Made by a program: the position numbers and the translations under genes
Part shown: positions 34,351 to 47,358 of the stretch, piece by piece
Layout of the letters: every line of letters begins with the position of its first letter
Position numbering within the stretch: position 1 is the stretch's first letter
DNA from: Ancistrus triradiatus
Lineage: Eukaryota; Chordata; Actinopteri; Siluriformes; Loricariidae
Assembly: GCA_025084515.1 (NCBI GenBank)
Contig: JAJAGP010000864.1
Coordinates: 1-64,000, forward strand
Direction: 5' to 3'
Length of the DNA stretch: 64,000 nt
Notes under the pieces: generated by a model
The model's database searches: none
Told to the model about the DNA's origin: nothing
Seen by the model: the letters and a program-made list of their open reading frames with translations, nothing else

Positions 34351-35237
34351 TACAACCTCAAATCAGAAATTTTTTCTGCATTAATTCTGCATCACAGAAG
34401 TGTAAATGACCTTTGACAAAGGCACTGACCCAACCCCATACCATGACAGAGCCTGGCTTTTGGACTTCTTCCTGATAACAGCCTGGATGGTCCTTATTCG
34501 TGTTTGGAGCACTCGGTGTCCATTTGTTCCAAAAAAGATCTGGATTACTGATTGGTTTGTGCACAAGCCCCGTTTTCACTGTGTGATGGTCCATCCCAGA
34601 TGCCTCCAAGCTCAGAGAAGTCAGTGCCGCTTCTGGACATGGTTATAACATAAGGCTTCTTTTTTGCACAGTAATGTTTTAAGTGGTGTTTGTGAATGTA
34701 ACTCTGTATTGTAGTGCTTGATAAAGGTTTGATCAAGTAATCCCTTGCCCATGTGGTTCTATCAGCTATTGATGAATGACGGTTCTTGATGCAGTGTCGT
34801 CTGAGGGATCAGAGATCACCCCTCTTTAGTTTAGGCTTGTGCCATTACCCCTTACGCACTGAAATTCCTCCAGATTCCTTGAATCGTTTAATGATATTAT
34901 GCACTACAGAGGGAGAAACATGTAAAACCATTCCAATCTTTCTTTGAGGAACATTTTTAAACATGTCAGTAAATTTGATCCTCTGCTCATCTTTACTCCT
35001 CAAAGACTCAGCCTTTTGTGGATAGTGCTTTTGAACCAAATAATCATTGCAATCACCTGTTAGAAATCACATCATTATTTAGTTTTTTAAATCTCATTAC
35101 TAGCCCTAAATTGCCCCTTCCCAACCTTTTTTAGAATGTGTTGCAAGTCTGAAATGCTGGAAAGGATGTTTATTAACAATTGAAATGAAGTCAACCAGAA
35201 AACACAGTCTCATCTTTTTTTCTGATTTGGGGCTGTA
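34351..35237 (-). mobile_element. Tc1-like element remnant 2
   Basis: Ends tacaacctcaaatcag and ctgatttggggctgta are inverted repeats. Minus-strand pieces: 34845-35039 is a helix-turn-helix DNA-binding part (VVHNIIKRFKESG), 34545-34736 a middle part, and 34358-34609 a part with SVMVWGWVSAFVKGHLHF. The pieces are in different frames, so it is decayed. Only TA separates it from remnant 3. Confidence 0.8.
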
Positions 35238-35239
35238 TA

Positions 35240-36050
35240 CAGTGGTGCTTGAAAATTTGTGAACCCTTTAGAATTTTCTACATTTATGCATAAATATGAC
35301 CTAAAACATCATCAGATCCTAAAAGTAGATAAAGAGAACCCAGTTAAACAAATGAGACAAATATTATAATTGGTCATTTATTTGTTGAGGAAAATGATCC
35401 AATATTACATATTAGTGAGTGGCAAAAGTATGTGAACCTTTGCTTGCAGTATCTGGTGTGACCCCCCCCTGTGCAGCAATAACTGCCACTAAACGTTTCC
35501 TGTAACTGTTGATCAGTCCTGCACACCGGCTTGGAGGAATTTTAGCCCATTCCTCCGTACAGAACAGCTTCAGCTCTGGGATGTTGGTGGGTTTCCTCAC
35601 ATTAACTGCTCACTTCAGGTCCTTCCACAACATTTCGATTGGATTAAGGTCAGGACTTTGACTTGGCCATTCCCCAAAACATTAACTTTATTCTTCTCTA
35701 ACCATTCTTAGTAGAATGACTTGTGGCTTAGGGTTGTTGTCTTGCACTATTGCAAGACCCACCTTCTCTTGAGATGTCCTGACATTTTCACTTTAGCAAT
35801 TCTCTGATATTAATTCCAGAATTCATTGTTCCATCAATGATGGCAAGCCGTCCTGCCCAGATGCAGCAAAACAGGCCCAAACCATGATACTACCACCACC
35901 ATGTTTCACAGATCGGATAAGGTTTTCCTTTCTCCAAACATAATGCTTTTCTATTAACCAAAAAGTTCTATTTTGGTCTCATTCGTCCACAAAACATTCT
36001 TCAAATAGCCTTCTGGCTTGTCCACCTGATCCAAAGCTGGTAGAGACAAA
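35240..36050 (-). mobile_element. Tc1-like element remnant 3, truncated
   Basis: The left end cagtggtgcttgaaaatttg follows TA. Minus-strand 35412-35600 encodes the C-terminal part of a transposase (EEWAKIPPSRCAGLINSYRK). At 35630-36040 the upstream catalytic region is readable, with frameshifts. The right end is missing: recognisable text stops near 36045. Confidence 0.8.
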
Positions 36051-37839
36051 TCCGAACACACTGATGGAGTGATTAAAGTAAAACATGGAGCAACAACGTA
36101 TTAAATCAGGGGACTGATCACTTTAACAACTGTTATTCTTGTTTTGTATATATCTTTTCATTCATTTTCAGAATTGTTGCCCTTTGTCTTGTTACTTGTA
36201 AGTTTTAAGGTTAAATTGTGTAAATAAACTTAAATGATTTTTTAATGGAGTTTGATTTCAGCCTGAAGAAAAAATACATGAGAAACGGTACAGATGTGCG
36301 ATTAAGAGCAGGGCGTCATTGTACAGCGTAGATTTGTTTATTCCTTTGTGCATCTTAGAGATCCAAACAATCAAGCTTAGTGTCATTAACATTCCGTCCA
36401 TAACTGCCACAAATGAGCATTGGGTGCAGCCGCTACTACGTATATCACTTCCATCACACGGGCACTGACATGACTTGCAAGATAATTACATACTCACTAA
36501 GCACATGGCCACAGGACTACACCCAAACACTCTCCATCGTCCATTGTGACCATGTATGTGATCAATGATTGTGTATTATCGTTTATAAATGATGATTTAT
36601 AACACAGCAAAAGAGAAAGATCGGGAATGTTTTACTGATAATTTGTTGTTTTGTTTATTTTCACGTTTTAGCTCTTTTAGCTCTTCCGGTCAGATCCGGT
36701 GCCTAACCCTAGATATCACAGGGTGCAGGCAGAGTCTAGCAACTCACATTCTGTGAATTGGCACACAGCCCCTGCGAAAATGAATGATCACATGTCACAT
36801 TTCTGTATATTCAAATGACTGTTTAAATTTCTGAATGGGTGCCAAAACAATTACACAAATCATCTTCCAAATTCCCAGGACCTGTTTGGCACTAACATAT
36901 CCTGCCGCTCTTGTGTGCCATATAGATAAACACAGAGTGAGGACATACTGATCCCTGCAGAACTTGATTTCTCTCATTCCTTCATATGTGGCTGCAGGCC
37001 AACAAACATTGGCGAAATAATAACGCAGGGATCCGCCCTCATGCTTTCACTGCATACACATGAGCAAGAGAGTTGTATCATTTTATTACTTATGTACTCT
37101 ACTTGGTATTGTAATCAGATGTAAAATCACCAATATTGTGTTCCTATTGCATCTGATGTTGGTAATAGTTTATCTGAATGTGTACTCATGGGCAAAAATG
37201 GGCCAAAAACTATTAAAATTATGCTTTTAATAGTTTTAACGACACTCCTGTGACCCGTGCCACCATTTGGTCGTCCAGTGAACTGTTGGCGGGGGGCATT
37301 AGCATCGTCTTCTTGTACACAAACATTACATCATGAAAATATATGTGTTTGATATAAAACTCAGACTAACACAAGTCTGGGTGTTCAAAACTTTCCAAAA
37401 TATCTTATGTCTTGAGTTTCTTCTGAAAACATTAGTGTTTAGTTGGTAATCTGACATGCATTGCTAGTCCTCATCAGGTCAACTGCATTTGTTATAACAT
37501 TTACATGACCCTAAAGATACAGCAAATCCCTATTTTACTATCAGCTATTGAGGGAACTGGTCAACGATTTGAAACAAGTGATGTTGCCAGATAGAAAGAA
37601 TCTGGAACGCCCAACGCCTCTTCATGCAGAAGTGGCAACCTGCAGTTCTCAAACACCAGAAAAGTAGCCTTCAAAAAAAAACAACAACAGCCTGTCTGGC
37701 TCCAACAGCCAAGGTCAAAATCACCTTTTCTCCACATTCTTATGTTCAATTTGAACATTACCGGAAGCTACTAGTCCAGTTGGTTTCAATGAAAACCTTA
37801 AAGGTCAGCACAGTGGCGCAGTGGGACAAACAGAATAAA
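36051..37839. other. Non-coding stretch
   Basis: I see no exon, repeat array or classifiable element here apart from AT-rich intergenic DNA. Confidence 0.4.
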
Positions 37840-37845
37840 TGTGTA

Positions 37846-38022
37846 TTAAATGTGAAATGGAATTTTGTCTGGAGAGCAAAGGGCACTCAAATTCGCACTC
37901 ACCTTGGATTTATCACTCCATAATCCTCTTTTCCACTGATCTTCATTGAAGACTTTGTGAGCTTTAGCATATATTAGCCTTTTCATCCCATTTCCCAGTG
38001 GTTTCTTGGCTGCTACCCTTAC
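37846..38022 (-). pseudogene. Tc1-like transposase fragment
   Basis: The minus strand encodes RLIYAKAHKVFNEDQWKRGL followed by WSDKSKV, which contains the first catalytic Asp of a Tc1 transposase. No terminal repeats are visible on either side. Confidence 0.7.
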
Positions 38023-41000
38023 AAAAACACAATTAAATAAAAAAATAAAAATAAAAAACAAAGCAAAGCAAGCTTAATATATTTACTACATAAACTCCAT
38101 CTTGTGGACAAAGCCACCAATTACACATTTAGTTCTGTCTACGGAACACAAAAAAACAAATAAATAAAAAAACTGTCTGTCTTGCTACCTGTGCTGTATC
38201 ATACAGAACTAAAATTATACTATAATTTCAAACTATAACAAAAGTTTTTTAAGAAGGTTTTTTTAATGATTAAATCCTTAGCTGAGGAGAGGGCTGTAGT
38301 ACTGAGATTTTACTGTTTCTGTTTCCTGCACCACTGGAAGCCTGGCTGATTATTTGTGGTAGTTCTGTGGTGTTCATACCCTTAAAATTGAGACAAATTA
38401 ACCTTCATTTATGTTTGAGAACGATGTCTCTTAACGTATGGAGTTATACCTAATCTAGCTGGCGTTTGCGGTTTCATCTCTCGAGATGAACAACATAACA
38501 ACATTGTTGATTTATCGTTAAGAGATCCCACTTCAGCTTTCGGTGCTGCTGGTGGTACAGACAAGACAAACGTTTGGAAGAGCTGATGGTCCAAAGTACG
38601 ATTCATAATAATGGTGTATCTTGAAATAGTTCCTAGTCTGAATGTTTTTCAACATATTTTACAAATACCTTCAAGGTTACTGCACATAGATGTGAGCCAT
38701 CCAAACTATGATATCACATAATGTGCATCCACTCCAATCCAAACCCCTAGACTGATAAAATCCAAGCAAACATAAATATCGATTTGATATACAAAGTAAG
38801 TCTTTGTTCGTTTTCAAGTTTATACTTCAGATCTTATAATATAAACTTTTACAGACATACAGACATTTGTGATTTTAACTTCTGAAAGTTAATTTTTTCA
38901 AACTTCTAAAGGCTCTTTAAGGATCCCTAGGACAGCACGTGCTACACTCATTCCATTTCCACCCACCTCCAGCAGATGTGAGATGTGTGTAATGAGGGAG
39001 GGATTGATCGGTTCAATAATCAATGCAGGCACATGGTCAGTATACACACCAATCAATACATTTACATTTACAGCATTTAGCAGACGCCCTTATCCAGAGC
39101 GACTTACAATTTGTACAGTCTTACAATCCAAGCAATCGGGTTAAGGGTCTTGCTCAAGGACCCAAAAGAGGCAGCAGTGGGATTTGAACCCTGGACCTTC
39201 GGGTCCATAGTCCAGTACCTTACCCACTAGGCTACCACAGTCCCTAGTGGCACCAATACAGGCACCAATCAATGCATAAGCTGCTGTTCTGTTTAATGTG
39301 CCTGGTCACATAAGCCACAGAAGGCACTGTACATTTTAACATTTTAGGACGTTGGAATAGTAAAATGTTTACATAAAGTTGATTCTGTATAATAATGTGC
39401 TAATACATTTCTGAAATAGTTACACACAAAAATAACCTCATGTACATTCAGAACTATAGGCTACTAGCATCTAAAACATACTTTAATTGACATTACCTTT
39501 GCTTAACTGCATTACTTAACTGTCTTTAAATCTTGAGGTAATTTAATTATGAATGATTACCTCAGGAATAAGACAAGCGTTAGCATTACTGAACCCTGTA
39601 GACCCTGAACCATTTTTTTTAAATATTATATAACTTTACATTTTATTTAAGCAGTTACTTCTCAACATTTGTTGGTAATGATCTTAAACTAGAAAAGTTA
39701 GTTTTGGTTTGTATTTTAGTAACATCGTCATTTTGATCTACCAGACTAAAATTCTGTCAATGTCGAACAAACCGTACAGCTGGGATCCGGCGAATTTCTA
39801 GAATCAAACAGCCTGGTTAAGCGTTTCTTTCAGCTTTTGATATTTTTCTTATTACTTTATATTAATTCACATTAATTTAGATTAAAATGTCAATATGTAA
39901 TATAAGTTGATGTCCCGTGTAAAAGACTTTACTTTGTAGCGCGCTGTGGTAGCAACGTTCAATCCGTAGTTACTAACGGTTACGCCGCTCCTGCGCGTGT
40001 TCAACAAATAATATAAGGATTTAATCATGTTAAAGATGACCATGTTATAATTCAGTTGAACAATTCCTCTAGACTGTAAACTTAATCCAGACTGCGATAT
40101 AACTATTTAAATTTAATAAAGGAAAACAGATGCGAGTGTTAGAACTGACCACACGATGTCGCCCTTGTACAGGCAAAAATGTTACTGCTATGAGTCCAGC
40201 AGAACCGTTTCATATTAATCTGCAATGTTTTATAATAAATAGTGTTACTTATTGATTAAAATAAACATACGAATATAATTCTGCTGATCCAAATTCAGGA
40301 CAGATTCAGCTAATGCTAACTACTGCACAAACTGGATCAAGTGTAGATGAACAGTTACTGCAGACACTTGAGACTTACAGCATGTTCAGCGACAAGAGAA
40401 TAGTCAATGTTGGAACACAGGATCTGCAGTCTTTGATCCTTGAGTTTGCCATGTTCCCATAACGTCTGCATGGATTATATTTATTATTTGGTATCAATCA
40501 GATGTTCCTTTCTAGAGCATCTTTGGCAGACCTGAGTAATAGAAGGATAAGGTTCTTGTTCAAGGGCCCAAGAGTGGCAGTTGGCATTCGACCTCACCAC
40601 CTTCCAATTTCTAGTCAATCCACTTCACCCGCTCCACCCCCATCTATAAAGTATATTTTTTATTCATCTTTTAAGCTCAGAGTTTCTGGGAGACACCATG
40701 GACTCACCACCACAAGGTTAAAGATTACAGTAAATACTGACAGATACCTTCTTCCGCTTCCCTTAGTGAGGGTTATGGTGGCAACATGAGAAGGTCAGTC
40801 CAGATAAGTCTCTCTATCCATGGCCACAGATTCCAGCTCCTCCTGGAGGTTTCCCCAGATGTTCCCAATCCCAGAGAGATATAATCCCTCCAGCAGGTTT
40901 GGGTTCTGCCCTAAGGTCGAGACTCCACTCAGACTTGCACAGCAGAGACTTGGCTTGGATTTGCATGATAGAGTGTTGATACTCAACTCAGACTCGCACT

Positions 41001-41333
41001 CTAGCCAGACAATGAAGACTTTAAAAACCTTCCTCACTGTCGTCCATTTCTTTTAAGTGTTAGACTATTGCCTTTTCCTATACGGCTGAATTTTCTGCTA
41101 CAGAGCAGAAATAGTAACCAAACAAACTTAATATGGACTTCAAACATTGTGTGTTGAATAAGATAGGTAAAATACATCTAATAAAAATAATGATAACTCT
41201 CAGCTCGTCTTAAAAACTTGTGCAACACCACGCGTGATTTTCAATCAGGCATGATGAGCAGAGGTCCTCAGAGCAGATAGGCGGGAACACAGGCATGATT
41301 TTTAGATCAGCGGTGTGAGAGGGACGAGAATGC
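38023..41333. other. Upstream region of rdh10
   Basis: Contains a V-type SINE (39061-39244), a SINE middle fragment near 40545-40620 and, at 40815-40915, text ('agctcctcctggaggtttcc', 'gagatataatccctccagca') belonging to a very common fish interspersed repeat. The rest is AT-rich. No exon was recognised. Confidence 0.45.
39061..39244 (-). mobile_element. V-type tRNA-derived SINE (reverse)
   Basis: Same structure as 18531-18718: tail core 'agacgcccttatccagagcg' near 39082, B-box 'ggatttgaaccctgga' near 39180, and head ending 'ctaggctaccaca'. Confidence 0.85.
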
Positions 41334-41341
41334 TATATAAG
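41334..41341 (+). promoter_or_regulatory. TATA box of rdh10
   Basis: TATATAAG, preceded by GC-richer DNA and about 700 bases before the start codon. A transcription start near 41365 would give a long AT-rich 5' leader, or a leader with an intron. Candidate by sequence and position. Confidence 0.55.
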
Positions 41342-42029
41342 CAAGAGCAGTGCGGTTAGCTCTCAGACTGCTGCTCCGCTCTGACAGGAGTTTAATCAGT
41401 TGTCTCCTAGTAGCGCCATCGCCGACCAAGCGACTGACCGGCGAGTTGATCAGCTCTCAGCAACAGAAAAGCGTTTATTTTTCTAGGTTTGTGAAGAGAA
41501 AACGACTGATTTTTATAGTTTATTGTAAAACCGAGCAACTTGTGACGTTATAGCGATTTTTTTTAGTCAGTCAGATTTACCTCAGACCGCGAATTAGCTC
41601 CGGTGCTAATACTTAGTTTTTTATATTATTATTCATTTTTAAACTATATTTTATACCTAATTTAATTTATAGTGCATTTATTACCAGGTTTAGCTGTATA
41701 TTAGTTAAATGTATGTTTCTGATGATAGTTTTTATATTTTATATAACCGATTCAGTTTATTTATGATAGAAGACAGAAGAATAGTGTCCTGAAATTTGGG
41801 ACGATTTAATTTTTTAAATTATTAAATCACTTGACGGGGTATTTTAACAAGTTTTACGCTACTCTGTAACGGTAATCCAGTTATTTAGCGTCAGTAGTTG
41901 ACAGAATGACCTCATGCAGTAGTTATTAAATATTTAATCTTTGAATTATAGGTTGTGTAATAATAACACTACGGTAATTAGTTGCGCAGATTAAACTCTA
42001 TATAATAACTAGGCTATAAACTGAGAGAG

Positions 42030-42340
42030 CGAGAGACAGGTGATGATGCTGGGTTTGCTGCTGGAGCTCGTGCTCGTGCTGCTGAAGGTGACGTGGGCGA
42101 TAGTGCTCGCGGCGGGACGATGGGTCGCGCGGCCCAGGGAGAAGCGCGTGACCGGGCAGGTGTGCGTGATCACGGGCGCGGGCGGGAAGCTCGGTCGCCT
42201 GTTTGCTCTGGAGTTCGCGCGCCGCCGCGCCGTGCTCGTGCTGTGGGACATCAACAGCCATAGTAACGAGGAGACCGCCGAGCTCGTGAGGCAGGTGTAC
42301 CGGGAACAGCGCGCGACGCAGCCGGACACGGAGCAGGGTA
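42030..42340. promoter_or_regulatory. CpG-rich first coding exon of rdh10
   Basis: Dense CpG (cgcgcggccc, cgggcgcgggcggg, gcgcgccgccgcgcc) in an AT-rich setting. It is an island of about 300 bases confined to exon 1; a smaller one covers exon 2 (44035-44200). Confidence 0.65.
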
Positions 42341-43968
42341 ACGTGTTTGTGTGTAATAACACTGTACAGTCTGGTCTCTGTATGCAGGGTGAGCTGTAAC
42401 ATAACTTACTTAATATAGTCTATTATAATGTATATATGAGTATAACCTAATAACTACTTAACAAGCATGCTCAGTACTCGTTTCTGATTGGCTGGCTGGT
42501 TCTTGTGCATAATTATCAAAAATTATATTAAATTGAAAATGTGATGTCACAGTGTGGTTGATAGCTAGCCATGGAATGATGTCCAAAACCTAAAAACGTC
42601 CAGATTCTGGTCGGGGCACTGATCATTTACAGCGCTGAGAAGGACCCTCCCTCAGACACATCCGTTTGTGTCTGTGCAGCCAGGGTCGAACCAGGGTCCC
42701 TACGGCGGTGGGCTTGTCACGAAGTGAAGTAGCTCTGTTTGAATAGCAGTGTGAATAAACTCCTCATATTAATAGGGTAGCCTAGCGCTTAAGGTACTGG
42801 GCTATGGACCAAAAGGTCCAGGGTTCAAATCCCGCCTCTGCCAAGCTGCCACTGTGGGTTGCCTTAACCCACAATTGCTTGGATTGTAAGACTGTATCAG
42901 TTGTAAAATTGCTCTGGATAAGGGCGTCTACTAAATGCTGTAAATGTAATAATTTATAGTTTGAATTGGAGGTTGCATTATTGAAGTATCTGAGCATATT
43001 TGGAGCCCTTTTCGGATCGGATTAGTTTATCAGTGAGCGCCTGTGGTTGGATGTTTACGTCTCCAATATATTTAAGTTTTATACCTGTATCTGATATTAA
43101 AGTCACAAGGTAAAATATTCCTCCAGTGAAAGTAAAAGTCCTCCCTTCAGACCTCCACTTGAGTAAAAGTACAACAGTAGTTGCCTTCAGATGAACTAAA
43201 GTATCGAAAGCGAAAGTACCATGATTTATTAAGACTCTACTGTCATTTTTATAACAATACTTTTGCCTAATCAACTAATTTTAGGCAAAACAAACTCCCA
43301 CTATTGGGACACTTTGCTTTGAATCTTTTTACAGAATGTCATTCATTAGTCCAGCAGGTCAAAAAAAAGTGTGCTATACCCTGATTGGAACGCTTCTTTT
43401 GCTTTTAAATGTTATGACATTTTACTTTGAAATGTAGCGGAGTGAAAGTAAAACGTCAGCCAAGATGGAGATACTTCAGTGGAGTAAATACATGTGAAAA
43501 AACCTACTTATGTATAGTATTAATTACATTTACTTCGTTACTGTCCACTACTGATTATTGCGGTGGTACAGCAGTTAAGGTGCCATGGTTGGACCCCTGA
43601 GCAAGGCTCTTAACCCTTAATTGCTTGGATTGTACCTTGAAAGATGGTATCAGGTTATGAGAATCTGCTAAATGCTGCAGATATAAACGTGTTTGTAAAT
43701 TCATCTTTTTCCGAGCTGGAAACGATGAGCCCTAACGATGACCTGAGGACCCTGTGTGCATGTAGCAGGGCTGCGCTTGTTTATGTAACTGCGCTAAATA
43801 CAAACACCTCGGTCCACGTGTTGTTGTTGTAGCGTAACTGCGGCGGTATTGTATCTAAATAATACTGACGGTTCCAAATCAGTGCTGCTGATGTAAGTGT
43901 GTAGGGTAAACAGTCTGTTATATTCCTCTCTTGGTAAATATATAGAGAGAGAGACACTCTGCTGAAGA

Positions 43969-44012
<44 letters not shown>

Positions 44013-47000
44013 CAGGTGGGGTGGAGGAGATGCAGCCGTTCGAGCCCCGGGTGTACACGTACGTGTGCGACGTGGGGAACCGCGAGAGCGTGTACTCGAC
44101 AGCGGAGCGCGTGCGGCGCGAGGTGGGCGACGTGGACCTGCTGATCAACAACGCCGGCGTGGTGTCGGGCCAGCACCTGCTCGAGTGCCCCGACGAGCTC
44201 ATCGAGAGGACCATGGTGGTCAACTGCCACGCCCACTTCTGGGTAAGTCGCACAGGGGAAATAAAGGGGCGACGGCGTTGACGTAGCAAGCGTGGTGTGT
44301 CGTCATGGTTCGGCCTTTGTAGGGAATGTGCGCATCGCCGTGGACCGCGTCGCTGATCTGAGTCATGTCTTGTACCCTTTGTCGGCGCTGTTTGCGCTGG
44401 TTTCAGTCCTTAAAGGGCGTTCGCCTTTTGTCGAGCAAAGACCAAAGAGCGACGGCGATCCCCCTCCACCCCTCACAGCCACATCAGAGGACTGACTAAA
44501 TGTCAGCGCCTAACTCGGACCGCCCGTGTTTGTCCGAATCAGGTCGTAGCAGGCCTCGGTTCAAAGTCGGAGGCTCTTTTCTCTCGGAGTTTGTCTCCGT
44601 TAATCCCTTTGTTTAAGCACATACTCACACTGAGGCTCCACACATGTGGTGTTTGCAGAGCAGATTCACTCGCGTCTCTTTTATTCTTTAATTTGGGAGC
44701 TATTAGGGTACGCAGGCAGGTTCGTTCGTTGCCTCTCGTGTATGGTAAGACGCTCGCGGTCCCTGACGTCGGATGTAGTGCTGTACAACAAAAAGCAAAG
44801 AAAATGGAAAGATCTTACATTTCGTAATTCACTTTCCATTCATTATCATTCATTATACATGATATATATTAATACATACCATTATATTTCATCATATATT
44901 TTGTTAAATGTAATATATAACCTAAAGCTATGATTAGGTACGATCATATTATAGTCCTATGAACTAAAGCTGTGTTACATTTGGCATAAAGTCACCTGAA
45001 TATAGCAACGATATCCATTCTATCCATTTTTATTATTAAATGTGAAAAACATAATACCATATACTGTATGACTGAATGATTTCTGAATTGTTTGTAATGT
45101 GATATCCTATTGAGGCTTCTCTGATCAGATACAGTAATTACTTTATTATGGGTATTATGGGTTTGTGGTTGTAGCAGCACTTTGTGTGTGTGTGTGTGTG
45201 TGTGTGTGTGGAGGGGTTACTGGCCCTTACGGGTGTTCACGCTCAGACAAAAGGCCGGCCTGACGGCGTCTCGGAAGAACTCACCCTGCTTTACTAATTA
45301 AGAGCTCACTGACGGGGCCATTTGGACTCGACTGTTTTCTCTCCAATCGACCCCGTGTTGGTAAATTGGTGCACCCTGTTCCCTGCAGGGCCCTGTTCCG
45401 GAGGGGGTAAGGGGGGGCAGTTTGTTCAGCAACATGCCGGCTTGGCTCACACGTTCACAGGGAGGATCTGGGTTTGTTTATCTGCCTGACTGAGTTATTG
45501 ATGGGCTGGTGGAGGGACGTGTCAGGGTTCACACCACGGCAGACACACTCTCTCACACACACACTCACACCTCCACAATGCCATCTGATTTAAAGGAGCA
45601 GCGTGTCTGGCAGCACATGGCGCAAACTGGAAACCAAATGTAGAAACACGACGAAGACTAGAACCCTCAACCTTATGCCCCATAGTCAAGTCAAGTCAGA
45701 TTTATTTCTATAACGCTTTTCACAATGGAGCATTGTCTCAAAGCAACTTTAGATTTTTAGATTATGTCCTAATATCTATGTCCAATCCCAGATTGAGCAA
45801 GCCTAGGGAGACAGTGGCAAGGAAAAACTCCTTAAGTGTTATGAGGAAGAAACCTTGGGAGGACCAAGACTCAAAAAGGGACCCAACCTCCTTGGGTGGC
45901 TTAGATGATAAATCTAAGAATGAAACAAATTTATATAAACTAATAAGTCATGGAGTCATAGTTCAAGTAAAATGTCAAATATGCGCATCGACATACACAG
46001 TCACACCAGGATCCTGAGTCTAAGCAGGAAAGTCCAGTACCTTTAACCACCAGTTGGTTCATTATGACTTAAATGAGGACGGCATAGTGGCACAGCACCT
46101 CACAGCTCCAGAGACCACGGTTCGAGCCTTGGTACCTGTACCAAGGCTGTGCCTGTACCTGTGTGGAATTTGCGTGTTCTCCCACCTTGTGCTTTGTGCT
46201 GCCATTTAGGCCCCGGATCCACGTGACCATTTTTAAGTGACTCCAATTCTGCTTTTCAATTACAGTTCTTCCAAAATGGTGAAAAAAGAACTGTGCCAAA
46301 TAGTTAGATATAAATGATATATTTTTTATATTTCAACTTCAAAAGTAATAATTTTACCATAGGCTTTGTTTTTCCCATTTAAACCTATTATGAGTAAAAA
46401 CCCTTACGTGGCTTAAAGTACTAACACCAAACGTCTCTGAGTTACTACTGATCATAAGTAATCTCTACTGCGGTAATGACGACCCTGTGGTGCAAAGGGA
46501 AAGGAATCACGTTTAAGTTACGCTATTTACTTATAATAGGTTTAAATACGAAGAAAAAGCTTGATGTAAAAAATGGTACCTTTCCTTTTGGATCACAGGT
46601 TCATCATGTCAGCAGTAGATATTACTTATGATCAGTAATAACTGAGAGGTTTGGATTTCCTAGGTCCCTGTTTTATTACATTAAGCTTCGTTCACGTCAA
46701 GTGTTTTAAACTCTCCCGGCTCGAACCTGGTACACTGCTGAAGTACAGACGTAAGAGAAGCATAAAAAGGTGTTAGTAGGAACTGTTAAGTGGAATCGAA
46801 GTTGTTTGAACAGCAGCAGCAGTGGTGTGAAGTTCGCTCTTGTCATGACGAGTGGATTTCGTGTATCAGCGTAGAGTCAATCTAGAACACGACTTGAGTT
46901 TGGTAAGGATTAGCACTCGTCATACGGCTTGCGCCCTGCGTACACCCTGAGAACGAGGGCGGGAGGACGAAAGGAGCGATAACGATGGCTGATTAGGATT

Positions 47001-47326
47001 GTAATGTGTGTATTTCGACTTCCAGCCGGGTTTGGAAGGAGTCTAGACGTTAATCACTCGGCGGAGGAAAGGAGGGAGGCGACAGACTGTAATTCGATTG
47101 CAATTAGTTTGTAATTAGGACGTCATTTCGGGCGAAAGTGTTAGTCTAGCAGCGCGTGTGCGAGTTTGTGCTTCATGGGACGAGGTGCTAATTTGATTTC
47201 GATCGTCCAAAGGATTTCCTTCCTTAAGTCGTAGATCATCCCTTTGGGTTGGAATGTTTAGGCATGAAAGAGTTGCAGGCTCAGAGCTTGTGTTATTCAA
47301 GGCTGTATAGCACAGCTGCACTGTGT

Positions 47327-47358
<32 letters not shown>

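Larger units (their letters stand above)
42338..44015. other. rdh10 intron 1
   Basis: Holds a full V-type SINE (42772-42952), a truncated one (43556-43690) and a (TG)n tract running to the exon-2 acceptor. No other exon was seen. Confidence 0.6.

Noticed and set aside
43781..44289. Minus-strand frames across rdh10 exon 2
   Set aside because: Shadows of the GC-rich exon plus a poly-Thr-His run from the (CA)n tract.
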